A DNA stretch of 64,000 nucleotides from Alphaproteobacteria bacterium. Lineage in GTDB: Bacteria; Pseudomonadota; Alphaproteobacteria; Caulobacterales; Maricaulaceae. A program made the position numbers and the translations under genes. Shown here in pieces: positions 45,263 to 55,155 of this stretch (positions are counted from its first letter, which is position 1; each line of letters starts with the position of its first letter). Under the pieces are notes generated by a model. The model searched no databases. It was given only the letters and a program-made list of their open reading frames with translations, and was not told the DNA's origin. The stretch lies in the NCBI GenBank assembly GCA_016124675.1, contig WGNG01000009.1:310001-374000 (forward strand), in the 5' to 3' direction.

Positions 45263-46860
45263 GCGCGGTCTATGACTACATCATCGCCGGAGCGGGCTCG
45301 GCCGGGTGCGTTCTGGCCAATCGCCTGTCCGAAAATCCCTCGGTCACGGTCTGCCTGATCGAGGCGGGTGGCAGCGACAATAAGGCGATCATCCAGACGC
45401 CCATGCTCTTGCAGTTCGCGATCACGCAAGAATCCATCAACTGGAATTACTGGACGCAGCCCCAGCGCCACCTGAACGGCCGCAAGCTCTACTGGCCGCG
45501 CGGCAAGACGCTGGGCGGCTCCTCCTCCATCAACGCCATGCATTACATGCGCGGCGCGCTGGAGAATTACGACGAATGGGAGCGCGTCTACGGGGCTGAG
45601 GGCTGGGGCCGCGAGGCGGCGCTGGAAGCGTTCAAGCGCGTCGAGCACAATGAAAATCACGGCGAGCCCTGGCACGGCCGGGGCGGACCGCTGAACGTCA
45701 AGACCATTGCCCCGCTCAACCCGCTGACGCAGCGCTATTTCGAGGCCTGCCGCCAGCGCCAGATCCCCGAAAACCCCGACCATAACGGCGCAGCCCAGGA
45801 AGGGTTCGGCCCCTATCAGGTCACCCAGAAGGGCGCAAAGCGCTGCTCTGCGGCGGACGCGTTTCTCAAACCGGTTCTCAAACGCCCCAACCTGACCGTC
45901 ATCACCGGCGCGCTGGCCCGGCGCATCCTCATCGAGAACCGCCGCGCCGCCGGGCTGGAGATCGAGGTGGAGGGGGAGGTGCGCATCATCGAGGCCGCCC
46001 GCGAGGTGATCGCCTCCGGCGGCGCGATCAATTCACCCCAGCTTCTCATGCTGTCCGGCATCGGCCCGGCCGATCATCTGCGCGAGCACGCGATTTCGGT
46101 CGAGGCGGACCTGCCGGGCGTGGGCGCCAATCTGCAGGACCATCTCGACATCATGGCCCGGGCGTCGACGAGAACGCCGACCTCCATCGGCTATTCCTGG
46201 CGCAAATTCCCGGCGACGGCGCGCGACGTGCTGCAATGGGCGCTGACGGGAACCGGCAAGTTTACGATCAACCCGGTACAGGGCTGCGGCTTCGTGAAAT
46301 CGGGCCGGGCCAGGGATTTACCCGACATCCAGCTGGTCTTCATCCCCGCGCGCGGCAGCCCGCACGGGCGCGAAACCATGACCGGGCATGGCATGATGGT
46401 GCATGCCTGCCATCTCTATCCCCAAAGCCGCGGGCGCTTGCGCCTTGCCAGCGCCGATCCGCGCGATCCGGTTCTCATCGATCCCAACTACATGGATCAC
46501 GAGGAGGATGTGGAGGTGATGACCGATTGCCTGGAAATCGCCCGCGACATCCTTTTGAGCGACGCGTTTGACGGCGAGTTCAGGGAACTGGAACTGCCCG
46601 CCTCCACCAACGGCACGCGCGCGCAATTGCTCGATCATGTGCGGGCGAATGCCGAAACGCTCTACCATCCCACCTCTACCTGCGCGATGGGCACGGGCGA
46701 ACTCGCCGTCGCTGACGCCCAATGCCGGGTGCGCGGGTTTGCGGGCCTGCGGGTGGTGGACGCCTCGGTCATGCCGCGCCTTGTGGGCGGCAACACCAAT
46801 GCGCCCACCATGATGATCGCCACCCGCGCCGCCGACATGATCCTGGCCACCAACAGCTGA
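45259..46860 (+). CDS. GMC-family FAD alcohol oxidoreductase
   Basis: 533 residues, like choline and long-chain alcohol dehydrogenases of the glucose-methanol-choline family. The FAD-binding dinucleotide motif is IIAGAGSAGCVLANRLSE; PROSITE-like GMC blocks are GGSSSINAMHYMRG and SGGAINSPQLLMLSGIG; the C-terminal GNTNAPTMMIATRAAD and HPTSTCAMG hold the catalytic His and Asn region. It starts with GTG at 45259, overlapping the preceding stop (GTGA). No export signal, so it is cytoplasmic. It would convert an alcohol to an aldehyde, with the downstream dehydrogenase taking the next step. Confidence 0.9.
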   Translation: MSAVYDYIIAGAGSAGCVLANRLSENPSVTVCLIEAGGSDNKAIIQTPMLLQFAITQESINWNYWTQPQRHLNGRKLYWPRGKTLGGSSSINAMHYMRGALENYDEWERVYGAEGWGREAALEAFKRVEHNENHGEPWHGRGGPLNVKTIAPLNPLTQRYFEACRQRQIPENPDHNGAAQEGFGPYQVTQKGAKRCSAADAFLKPVLKRPNLTVITGALARRILIENRRAAGLEIEVEGEVRIIEAAREVIASGGAINSPQLLMLSGIGPADHLREHAISVEADLPGVGANLQDHLDIMARASTRTPTSIGYSWRKFPATARDVLQWALTGTGKFTINPVQGCGFVKSGRARDLPDIQLVFIPARGSPHGRETMTGHGMMVHACHLYPQSRGRLRLASADPRDPVLIDPNYMDHEEDVEVMTDCLEIARDILLSDAFDGEFRELELPASTNGTRAQLLDHVRANAETLYHPTSTCAMGTGELAVADAQCRVRGFAGLRVVDASVMPRLVGGNTNAPTMMIATRAADMILATNS

Positions 46861-46876
46861 TACAGGGACCACACCC

Positions 46877-48292
46877 ATGAGCGACACGGACGCCATTGCG
46901 CGCATGAACGCCCTCCTCAAGGCCCAGAAGGCCGCCTTCGAGGCCGAACGCCACCGCCCCGTGGAGGAGCGCAAGTCGGACCTGAAAAAGATCGAGGCCA
47001 TGGTGAAGGCGCGCGGCGCCGATTTCGCCGCCGCCATAGACGCCGATTTCGGCCGCCGCTCCAAGGCTGAAACCGCCATCGCCGAGGCCGGTTTCGTCAT
47101 CGCCAGCGCCAGGCATGCCCGCCAGCATCTCAGCCACTGGGCGGCGTCGCGCCGCAAGCCGGTGCCCATGACGCTGGCGCCAGGCAAGGCCTATGTGCGC
47201 CGCGAGCCCAAGGGCGTGGTGGGGATTGTCTCGCCCTGGAACTACTCCATGCAGCTGGCGCTTGCGCCATTGGTGGCGGCGCTGGCGGCGGGCTGCCGGG
47301 CGATGATCAAGCCCAGCGAGTTTACGCCCCGCACCGCTGAACTGCTCCACGAGACCCTGTCGGACCTGTTCAACGAGGATCATGTGGCGGTGATCCCGGG
47401 CGGTCCGGATGTGGCCAAGGCCTTCTGCGCCCTGCCGTTTGATCATCTCTTCTATACCGGCTCCACCCCTGTGGGACGCCTGGTGGCCAAGGCGGCGGCG
47501 GAGAACCTCACCCCGGTGACGCTGGAGCTTGGCGGCAAATCGCCCGCCGTGATCGCGCCCGATTTCGATCTGGACCAGGCGGCCAAGACCATCGCCTGGG
47601 GCAAGTATTTCAACGCCGGCCAGACCTGCGTGGCGCCGGACTATGCCCTCGTCCCGCGTGGCGGCCAGCGCGCCTTCGCTGACGCGGTGATGCGCGAAGC
47701 CGCTACGATGTGGCCCGATGTGGCGGGCAATGACGACTACACGGCGATCATCTCCGAAAAGCATCACGCGCGCCTGACCGATATGGTGGAGGAAGCGCGC
47801 GCCGCGGGGGCCGAGGTCCTGCAGGCAGACTTCGACAAGGAGAAAGCAGGCAACACGCGCATCTTCCCGCCCACGGTGGTGATCGACCCGCCGCTGGACA
47901 GCGCCCTGATGCGCGAAGAGATTTTCGGCCCTGTCCTGCCGGTGCTGGGCCATGACGGTCTGTCGGATGCGGCCCGCTTCATCAATGAACGCGACCGGCC
48001 GCTGGCGCTCTATGTGTATTCAAAAGCAAGCACCACGGCGCGGGGTTTTCTGGCCCGCACGATGTCCGGCGGGGCGGGGGTGAACCTGCCCATGCTGCAT
48101 CTGTCGGTGGAGGATCTGCCCTTTGGCGGGGTGGGCGCGTCAGGTCAGGGCGCCTATCACGGCGAGACCGGGTTCCTGACCTTCACCCATGAGCGCTCGG
48201 TGTTCGAGGCGCCGGTCTGGCATCCCAGCCGGCTGGTCTTCCCGCCCTATGGCAAGGTGTTTGAATTCTTCAAGAAATTGCAGGCAGGTTAA
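46877..48292 (+). CDS. aldehyde dehydrogenase, coniferyl-aldehyde type
   Basis: 471 residues of the ALDH superfamily, close in type to coniferyl aldehyde dehydrogenases (CalB-like): GIVSPWNYSMQLALAPLVA, the Glu base E217 in TLELGGKSPAV, and the catalytic Cys C251 in NAGQTCVAPDY. NAD-binding GSTPVGRLVAKAAAENL is present. It starts 16 bases after the GMC gene stop, so the two form an operon with the serine hydrolase: ester cleavage, alcohol oxidation, aldehyde oxidation. The true aldehyde (coniferyl, other aromatic or aliphatic) cannot be told. Confidence 0.88.
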   Translation: MSDTDAIARMNALLKAQKAAFEAERHRPVEERKSDLKKIEAMVKARGADFAAAIDADFGRRSKAETAIAEAGFVIASARHARQHLSHWAASRRKPVPMTLAPGKAYVRREPKGVVGIVSPWNYSMQLALAPLVAALAAGCRAMIKPSEFTPRTAELLHETLSDLFNEDHVAVIPGGPDVAKAFCALPFDHLFYTGSTPVGRLVAKAAAENLTPVTLELGGKSPAVIAPDFDLDQAAKTIAWGKYFNAGQTCVAPDYALVPRGGQRAFADAVMREAATMWPDVAGNDDYTAIISEKHHARLTDMVEEARAAGAEVLQADFDKEKAGNTRIFPPTVVIDPPLDSALMREEIFGPVLPVLGHDGLSDAARFINERDRPLALYVYSKASTTARGFLARTMSGGAGVNLPMLHLSVEDLPFGGVGASGQGAYHGETGFLTFTHERSVFEAPVWHPSRLVFPPYGKVFEFFKKLQAG

Positions 48293-49425
48293 GGCTCGCC
48301 GGACGGGTCGCGGGCGCGCTGCGGTGTGATGGGTGCGCGGAAGCCCTGGGCATCGGTGCGGTCGCCGGCGATGCGGTCCATCTCGCGCGTGATGGCGGGC
48401 TGTTCGATCACCGCCCGGCGCGCGGCGGCGAGTTGTGTCAGGATGCGCCGGATCTGGCTGGCGCCAGCGCCCATCTGGGCCAGTTCGAACTCGAGGCGCG
48501 TCATGTCTTCCAGAAAGCGCGGCGGGGTGGCGCCGAACCCCGTAAGTCCAAACTGCGCCAGGTCTATTTCGCTCGCCGGACCGTCTTCGGGGCAGTTTCC
48601 GGCCTCACGGTTCGCGTCAGATGAGGACAGGCAGAAGGACTCGCGCACCGTCAGCCTTGAGCCGACCGCGCCCTGGATCATCCGGTAGTCCTCGGGACTA
48701 AGGGAGATTTCCATTTGCGCCATCAGCGCATCGGCATCGATCCCGGGCTCGCCGCTTTCGCCCGGCTCGGCGCGTTCGGGCTGGAGCGTCGTGACCGGGG
48801 TATCCGGGTCGGACGGACCGGGCGCCGGGGCGGGGATAGTGGCGGCGCGGTCAGGGGCTGAGGCCGCCGGGCGGGCGGCGCTGTCCTCCGGCCTGTCCCC
48901 GCTGTCCATGCGTTCCAGAACGACCCCTGTGGGGTCATCCGGCTGTGTTTCGAGGTCATCAGATGCGGGTTCGGTGTCATCAGATGCAGGGTCGGGCTCG
49001 TCAACCGGATCGGCGTCCGGCTCGGACGCGAGGTCCGCATCCGCATCCTCGCCGCCCTCCCCCTCGCCATCATCGCCGGCGTCCTGACCGGCGCCGCCGC
49101 CTTCACCGCCCAGGGGCGCTGCGTCGGGGTCCCCGTCAGCGGCCAGGGGCGGTTCGAACAGGGGCGCGTCGCTGTCGGCGCCCTCGGCGAGGAAGACATA
49201 GAACGCGCCCTGGCCCGATGCGACCGGAGCCGATTCAGGCGGGCGCGCCACAGGCGGCAGGGCGATCAGGCCCGCGAGGGCGAGCAGGTGCAGCACAATC
49301 GCGCCCGCCAGCCCCCCCGCCCGCGGCGTTGTGGCGGCCGCACGCCAAGCCACCGCCCCCGGCGGGGGCGCGGGCCGGCGCCCCGGCCCGGCGGGCGGGC
49401 GGGCGGAAACGGGTGTTGCGCTCAC
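48289..49425 (-). CDS. acidic-linker membrane protein, TonB-like build, unknown
   Basis: 378 residues. A Pro/Ala/Arg cytoplasmic start, one transmembrane segment (about residues 38-56, GGLAGAIVLHLLALAGLIAL), a very acidic Asp/Glu/Gly/Pro linker (about 85-225) with short repeats such as DPASDDTEPASDD, and a C-terminal globular domain (IDADALMAQMEISLSPEDYR to RAVIEQPAITREMDR) with a possible Cys pair (FCLSSSDANREAGNCPE). A single helix plus long linker is the TonB layout, but the linker is acidic where TonB is Pro/Lys-rich, and no TonB C-terminal motif is seen. Unknown function. Confidence 0.6.
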   Translation of the reverse strand: MSATPVSARPPAGPGRRPAPPPGAVAWRAAATTPRAGGLAGAIVLHLLALAGLIALPPVARPPESAPVASGQGAFYVFLAEGADSDAPLFEPPLAADGDPDAAPLGGEGGGAGQDAGDDGEGEGGEDADADLASEPDADPVDEPDPASDDTEPASDDLETQPDDPTGVVLERMDSGDRPEDSAARPAASAPDRAATIPAPAPGPSDPDTPVTTLQPERAEPGESGEPGIDADALMAQMEISLSPEDYRMIQGAVGSRLTVRESFCLSSSDANREAGNCPEDGPASEIDLAQFGLTGFGATPPRFLEDMTRLEFELAQMGAGASQIRRILTQLAAARRAVIEQPAITREMDRIAGDRTDAQGFRAPITPQRARDPSGEP

Positions 49426-49487
49426 AAGGACAAGAGATGACCGAGGCGGGCGCGCGCTTCAATTAAATTCACAGAGAGGTTGCGCGC

Positions 49488-49637
49488 TCAGCGCTGCGGC
49501 GCCGCGGCGTCTGCGGTGAGGAAGAGCGAGCCGGACGGTCGCGGACCGGCATGGAACACCCAGGCTGCGGCGGCGAGGCAGAGCCCGGCGATGATCACGC
49601 CGGTCAGGCCGGCTCCGGCAGCGTTGCGGCGGGTCAT
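49488..49637 (-). CDS. 49-residue single-pass membrane protein
   Basis: A small protein: MTRRNAAGAGLTGVIIAGLC begins a single hydrophobic helix (about residues 8-27), then a short outer tail ending DAAAPQR. GGAG lies 8 bases before the ATG at 49637. The basic start places the N-terminus in the cytoplasm. It lies upstream on the same strand as the acidic-linker protein (62 bases from its start). No family recognised. Confidence 0.42.
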   Translation of the reverse strand: MTRRNAAGAGLTGVIIAGLCLAAAAWVFHAGPRPSGSLFLTADAAAPQR

Positions 49638-49837
49638 GGGTCGTCTCCCGTACATCCTGGCGCGTTCATCCTCATGAACGCCTGATGAGCGCACCCTTCA
49701 GCTCCGGCGCGGCGGCGCAAAGGCGCGATTGGGGCGGGTTCAGGGTCAATCAGGGCCATTTTCAGGCGCCAGGCCAGGATGCAGACGCCACCGGACCACT
49801 CTAGACTGGGCGCATTAAAAAGATGTGGAGCACCCTG

Positions 49838-51621
<1,784 letters not shown>

Positions 51622-51734
51622 GGCCATAAGCCCAGTCTATGGCCGCTGTCAGTGAAACCAGTTGGACACAATGGCGCCTGGCCGGGCATTATAGAGACAT
51701 CAAAATTCGAGCCACCCGAAGGAGGCATCCGACA

Positions 51735-52202
51735 ATGGACATCAATATGGGCCTGTCGAAAGACCAGCGCGAAACCATGGCGAAAGCCGTGCTGGCGCTG
51801 CTGGCCGACACCTATGCGCTGTATTTCAAGACCCACGCCTATCACTGGAATGTGACGGGGCCGCGCTTTCACGATCTGCACGCCATGTTCGAGACCCAGT
51901 ATACCGAGCTGTGGACCGCCACTGACGACATCGCCGAGCGTATCCGCGCGCTGGGCGTGCTGGCGCCGGTCTCCTATGACGAGATGGCGGCCGCGGCCTC
52001 CATCAAGCACGACGCCAGGACGCCGGACGCCAACACCATGCTGGCCAATCTGGTCGCCGGCCACGAGCAAGTCGTGCGCACCGCGCGCGCCGCGCTGAAG
52101 CTCGCCGAAGAACATGGCGATGAAGCCACCAGCGATCTGGTCGCCCCGCGCATTACCGCCCACGAAAAAACCGCCTGGATGCTGCGCGCCACGCTGGGCT
52201 GA
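51735..52202 (+). CDS. dps: Dps/ferritin-like DNA-protection protein
   Basis: Forms a 12-mer ferritin-like shell that stores iron and protects DNA in stress. 155 residues, typical. The Dps signature is YALYFKTHAYHWNVTGPRFH (His and the ferroxidase Trp-His) and FHDLHAMFETQYTELWTATD DIAERIR (Asp/Glu ferroxidase residues at subunit interfaces). The ATG at 51735 has AAGGAGG 10 bases upstream; frames extend further but lack support. A clear terminator follows at 52227-52258. Confidence 0.93.
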   Translation: MDINMGLSKDQRETMAKAVLALLADTYALYFKTHAYHWNVTGPRFHDLHAMFETQYTELWTATDDIAERIRALGVLAPVSYDEMAAAASIKHDARTPDANTMLANLVAGHEQVVRTARAALKLAEEHGDEATSDLVAPRITAHEKTAWMLRATLG

Positions 52203-52226
52203 GCGGCGGGTTAGGTGAGACGAAAG

Positions 52227-52258
52227 AGCCCCTGCGGCGGACGCTGCGGGGGCTTTTT
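52227..52258 (+). terminator. dps rho-independent terminator
   Basis: 12-bp stem agcccctgcggc / gctgcgggggct (two G-U pairs), 4-base loop, followed by TTTTT and CTT on the plus strand, 25 bases past the dps stop. Confidence 0.88.
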
Positions 52259-52289
52259 CTTATTGTGCCAGTCTGAGGTTCGCGCCAAA

Positions 52290-52394
52290 AGAAAAGGGCC
52301 GGTCCCGCAGATCGCGGTGACCGGCCCAGTTTAGCATACCCGTTCGGGGAGGAGACGGTATGCACAAAGGGAAAGGCGAGAATATCGCCGTTCG
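52290..52394 (-). ncRNA. candidate sRNA with CUCCUCCCC loop (anti-Shine-Dalgarno)
   Basis: On the minus strand: -35 TTGAAC (plus 52424-52429), a 17-base spacer, -10 CATATA (52401-52406), then a 5' hairpin (ggcga/tcgcc, 52375-52389), a hairpin with 7-bp arms gcatacc/ggtatgc (52334-52340 and 52357-52363) whose 16-base loop holds CTCCTCCCC (52354 to 52346), and a 13-bp terminator stem (52296-52327) followed by TTTTCTTTT. Loops with CCUCCUCCC-type motifs mark known alphaproteobacterial sRNAs (the cuckoo/CcsR group). Promoter, structure and terminator all agree on strand and length, about 105 nt. Confidence 0.62.
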
Positions 52395-52503
52395 GGGGTG
52401 TATATGCGCAAGCGGCGCGGGCGGTTCAAGACCGGTTCGGGTATAGCGGCCATGCAAAATTGCCGCACTGCAACAAAGCCGTCGGATAGCCGCCACAAAA
52501 CCG

Positions 52504-52707
52504 TCATAAAGGAGCGGCCGGAGCGGCGCGGCCCCCGTCATCGGCCGTGAACCGGCCCAGGGCGAGGCTGTCCTGCTGCGAGAGCCGGCCCACCGAATGC
52601 TGATCGAGCTCCACCGGCCTGCGATCGCCCGCCGCGCCTCTGGAGAGGGCTTCGACCTCCGCTGTCAGCGCGGTGAGGCGTTCACGCACAGTCGCTTCGC
52701 CGGTCAT
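52504..52707 (-). pseudogene. truncated TraR/DksA-like protein, no zinc finger
   Basis: 67 codons. Residues about 1-47 (VRERLTALTAEVEALSRGAA, RRPVELDQHSVGRLSQQDSL) match the N-terminal coiled coil and the VxLDQxxVGRLSRxDA block of the DksA/TraR family. The reading frame then runs through GRFTADDGGRAAPAAPL to a stop, and I see no CxxC-x17-CxxC zinc finger in any minus-strand frame beyond. Either it is a remnant, or a short version that still binds RNA polymerase. The candidate sRNA lies just downstream on the same strand. Confidence 0.5.
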
Positions 52708-52758
52708 GATAGGGTATTGCGGTATCTGTCAGTTGACTGATCAGGGGAATTCGCACGC

Positions 52759-53256
52759 GTGCTCGACCACTTCAAGCGCTTCGCCGCCTATAACGCCTGG
52801 GCCAACGCCCGGCTTTACGACTCCGCTACGGCGCTCAAGGATTTTGAGCGCAAGAAGGATGTGCGCGGCTATTTCCGCAGCCTGCACGGCACGCTGAGCC
52901 ATATTCTGGTGGCGGACCGAATCTGGCTGCGCCGCCTCACCGGCGAGGGCGTGGCGCACACGCGCCTCGATGAAGAACCCTACGCACTGTTTGAAGAGCT
53001 GCGTGCGGCGCGCGAGGCGGAGGACCAGCGTCTGAGCGTCTATGTGGCGGGCGTCACGCTGGAGGAGCTGGAGCGGGTGCTGGACTACGCCAATACGCGC
53101 GGCGAGGCCAAGGCGCTGCCGGTGAAGGTGATTCTCGCCCATGTGTTCAATCACCAGACCCATCATCGCGGTCAGGCGACCCACATATTGCGCCAGCTGG
53201 GCGTGGCCGAGCCGCCGGCGCTGGACCTTTTGTATTTCGCCCTGCCCTCAGCCTAG
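52759..53256 (+). CDS. DinB-family protein
   Basis: 165 residues, a four-helix bundle of the DinB/YfiT superfamily. Starts with GTG at 52759 (MLDHFKRFAAYNAWANARLY). The likely metal-binding histidines are in LHGTLSHILVADRIWL and FNHQTHHRGQATHILRQLG, the H-x-x-x-H-x-H-like pattern of the family. Members act as metal-dependent thiol transferases or hydrolases; no substrate is known here. Its stop overlaps the convergent DUF1499 gene by 9 bases. Confidence 0.87.
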   Translation: MLDHFKRFAAYNAWANARLYDSATALKDFERKKDVRGYFRSLHGTLSHILVADRIWLRRLTGEGVAHTRLDEEPYALFEELRAAREAEDQRLSVYVAGVTLEELERVLDYANTRGEAKALPVKVILAHVFNHQTHHRGQATHILRQLGVAEPPALDLLYFALPSA

Positions 53257-53649
53257 CTTGGATCGAAGCGCCGCGATCCAGCGCTCCAGGCGGCGCTGGT
53301 TGACCTTGAAGTCATAATGGCCGACCTCAGCGCGCGAATACGCCGCCAGCGCCGCGCCCCCGCCGGCGGCCATGGCCTCTACCGTGATGCGGTCGGGGAA
53401 TTTGAACACTTTGGAGCGCTGGACATATTCGGCCTGCCCCCCGCCATCGCGCATGCGCACGGTGCGGTCCTCGCCCAGCGCCACCGCGTCGACGGCGGAC
53501 AGCAGGGCTTCGGGCGTGCAGGCGAAGACCGGGCTTACGGCATCGGGCTCAGCCGCGCTGACGAAGCCCGGCGGCAGGATCAGCCAGCGGCGCGGGCGCG
53601 TGTCAGGGATGAGGGCGGCGAAATCCAGCGGGAAAGGCGAAGGGGTCAA
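53248..53649 (-). CDS. DUF1499 family protein
   Basis: 133 residues. FGPD-like DUF1499 features: an N-terminal Pro-rich part (PSPFPLDFAALIPDTRPRRW), YVQRSKVFKFPDRITVEAMA, GGAALAAYSRAEVGHYDFKV and NQRRLERWIAALRSKL. These strands and the R-x-x-x-x-W close are seen in the uncharacterised DUF1499 family. No signal peptide is clear. The 9-base convergent overlap with the DinB gene is tight packing. Confidence 0.8.
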   Translation of the reverse strand: MTPSPFPLDFAALIPDTRPRRWLILPPGFVSAAEPDAVSPVFACTPEALLSAVDAVALGEDRTVRMRDGGGQAEYVQRSKVFKFPDRITVEAMAAGGGAALAAYSRAEVGHYDFKVNQRRLERWIAALRSKLG

Positions 53650-53740
53650 AGCTCGGCTCCTTGAAGCGGCGGCGCGTCCTGGCGGCGCGCGGACACAGAC
53701 TGAACCGGAAACGCCGCCCCGGCCAGCCTCGTTGTAATGC

Positions 53741-54061
53741 CTAGAATTTCTCCGGGCGCAGCACCTCGACCTCGCTCATATACACAATGCCCGGGTGATC
53801 GGTGAAATAGCGCTGCGACACGGTCAGGGCGATGCGCTCGGCGGCGGCGCGGCCCGCGACGATCACCTCGATGCGCACGATGGTGAAGCCCGGCGCGATG
53901 CCGGGCCGGTCGGTGCCGTGCAGGCCGTGCTCGCCCTTGCCGATGCCTTCGGTGACCGTATAGCCCTTCGCCCCCTCGGTCTCGACGATGGCGAGGACCT
54001 TGTCGCGCAACAGGCGCTCGACGACCAGGATGATTTTGGTGGCCTTGTGAAACGCGGTCAT
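53741..54061 (-). CDS. PII-like signalling protein, SbtB type
   Basis: 106 residues with the PII fold. HKATKIILVVERLLRDKVLA, EGAKGYTVTEGIGKGEHGLH (T-loop/B-loop equivalent), TIVRIEVIVAGRAAAERIAL, and YMSEVEVLRPEKF are the beta-alpha-beta repeat. The T-loop Tyr of GlnB is missing, which favours the SbtB or DUF190-like branch over nitrogen PII. It lies 15 bases after the SbtA-like gene, the standard partner, and probably binds adenyl nucleotides to gate that transporter. Confidence 0.75.
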   Translation of the reverse strand: MTAFHKATKIILVVERLLRDKVLAIVETEGAKGYTVTEGIGKGEHGLHGTDRPGIAPGFTIVRIEVIVAGRAAAERIALTVSQRYFTDHPGIVYMSEVEVLRPEKF

Positions 54062-54076
54062 GGCGGTCTCCTGACG

Positions 54077-55084
54077 CTAGAGATCGAAGACAAGCTGGGC
54101 GAGGGCGACGTAGAGCGGGATGCCGATCGCGATCGCCACCGGCGTGCCCACCGCTGTGGACGATCCGATATAGGCGGAAGGATTGGCGCCCGGTATGCCG
54201 GCGCGCAAGGTGGGCGGGCCGGAAATATCCGAGCTCGACCCCGCCATCACCGCCAGCAGCACTACCCCGCCCGGCGAGAAGCCGGTGGTCATGTGCGCCA
54301 CATAGCCGAGGCCGAACGCGGCCAGGCCATGGACGATCGGCGCGATCAGCGCGTAGGTGGCGTACCAGTGGGCGACCCGGGCGAGCTCCGCCATGCGCGA
54401 CCAGGCCTCCATGCCCAGCACCAGCATCAGGATGGAGAGCAGGCCGCGGAACAGCGGATCGTAAAAGCTCTCCACCACGCTGTCGGGCCGGGTGATGATG
54501 CCCAGCAGCATGCCCAGGAGCAGGGCGGAAATCGCCGAGCCGCGCAGGGAGTCCAGGATGATCGCCTTGATGTCGGCCTTGCCCGCGCCGCCGCCCGCCC
54601 GCTTCTGACGCGCCATTCCGGCCAGGATGATCGCGGCGAGGAGGGCGGGAATGTCCATGAAGGGATAGAGCGCCGGAACCCACGCCTCGAACGGGATGCC
54701 TTCCTCGTCAAGCACCACCATGGCGGCGGCGAGGGTGGAGGCGGAGACGGCGCCGAACAGCCCGGCAGTGGCGTAATTATCGTCCGGCTTCAGCCCGGGA
54801 AGCCGGTTCAGGGCGAACGCGCCTGCCGCCACGATCGCGAGCCCCAGCGCCACGGTGAACAGGGCGGGCAGCAGCATGGACGCGAGATCGGCCTGGCGCA
54901 GCTCCATCCCGGCGCGCAGCCCGATGGTGATCAGCAGCATGAACACAATGAAGCGGTAGACCGGGTCGGGGATGGTCAGCTGGCTGCCCAGGGCCGCGAT
55001 CAGCATTCCGCCGATCAGGAAGGCGAGGGTGGGCTTTTGCAGCTGGGCGGCGAAGGTGGCGGCGAAGTCGAGCAGAATGTCCAT
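54077..55084 (-). CDS. sbtA: SbtA-like sodium-dependent bicarbonate transporter
   Basis: 335 residues with about ten membrane helices. The two SbtA signatures are present: FGAVSASTLAAAMVVLDEEG and the long GSSSDISGPPTLRAGIPGAN block followed by SAYIGSSTAVGTPVAIAIGI. This matches the DUF897/SbtA family, first known as the sodium-dependent bicarbonate carrier of cyanobacteria. I chose the ATG at 55084 with GGGAG 7 bases upstream. The PII-like gene follows and a LysR gene is divergent. In a heterotroph the ion could be bicarbonate or another carboxylate. Confidence 0.85.
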   Translation of the reverse strand: MDILLDFAATFAAQLQKPTLAFLIGGMLIAALGSQLTIPDPVYRFIVFMLLITIGLRAGMELRQADLASMLLPALFTVALGLAIVAAGAFALNRLPGLKPDDNYATAGLFGAVSASTLAAAMVVLDEEGIPFEAWVPALYPFMDIPALLAAIILAGMARQKRAGGGAGKADIKAIILDSLRGSAISALLLGMLLGIITRPDSVVESFYDPLFRGLLSILMLVLGMEAWSRMAELARVAHWYATYALIAPIVHGLAAFGLGYVAHMTTGFSPGGVVLLAVMAGSSSDISGPPTLRAGIPGANPSAYIGSSTAVGTPVAIAIGIPLYVALAQLVFDL

Positions 55085-55155
55085 GGCAGGCTCCCGGGCC
55101 GCGCTGGGGGCGGCGGCGTGTCCGGCGGGGAGGCTAGTCATGGACAGAGTTAGAT

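Larger units (their letters stand above)
52203..52503. other. gap between dps and truncated DksA-like gene
   Basis: Contains, left to right, the dps terminator (52227-52258), then on the minus strand a terminator, an anti-SD loop hairpin, a short 5' hairpin and a -10/-35 pair (52424-52286). I read this second part as a small RNA gene. Confidence 0.7.

Noticed and set aside
52346-52433. Plus-strand Shine-Dalgarno ggggaggag and a 24-codon frame (MHKGKGENIAVR...)
   Set aside because: No plus-strand promoter or conservation argument; the promoter, hairpins and terminator all point to a minus-strand RNA.
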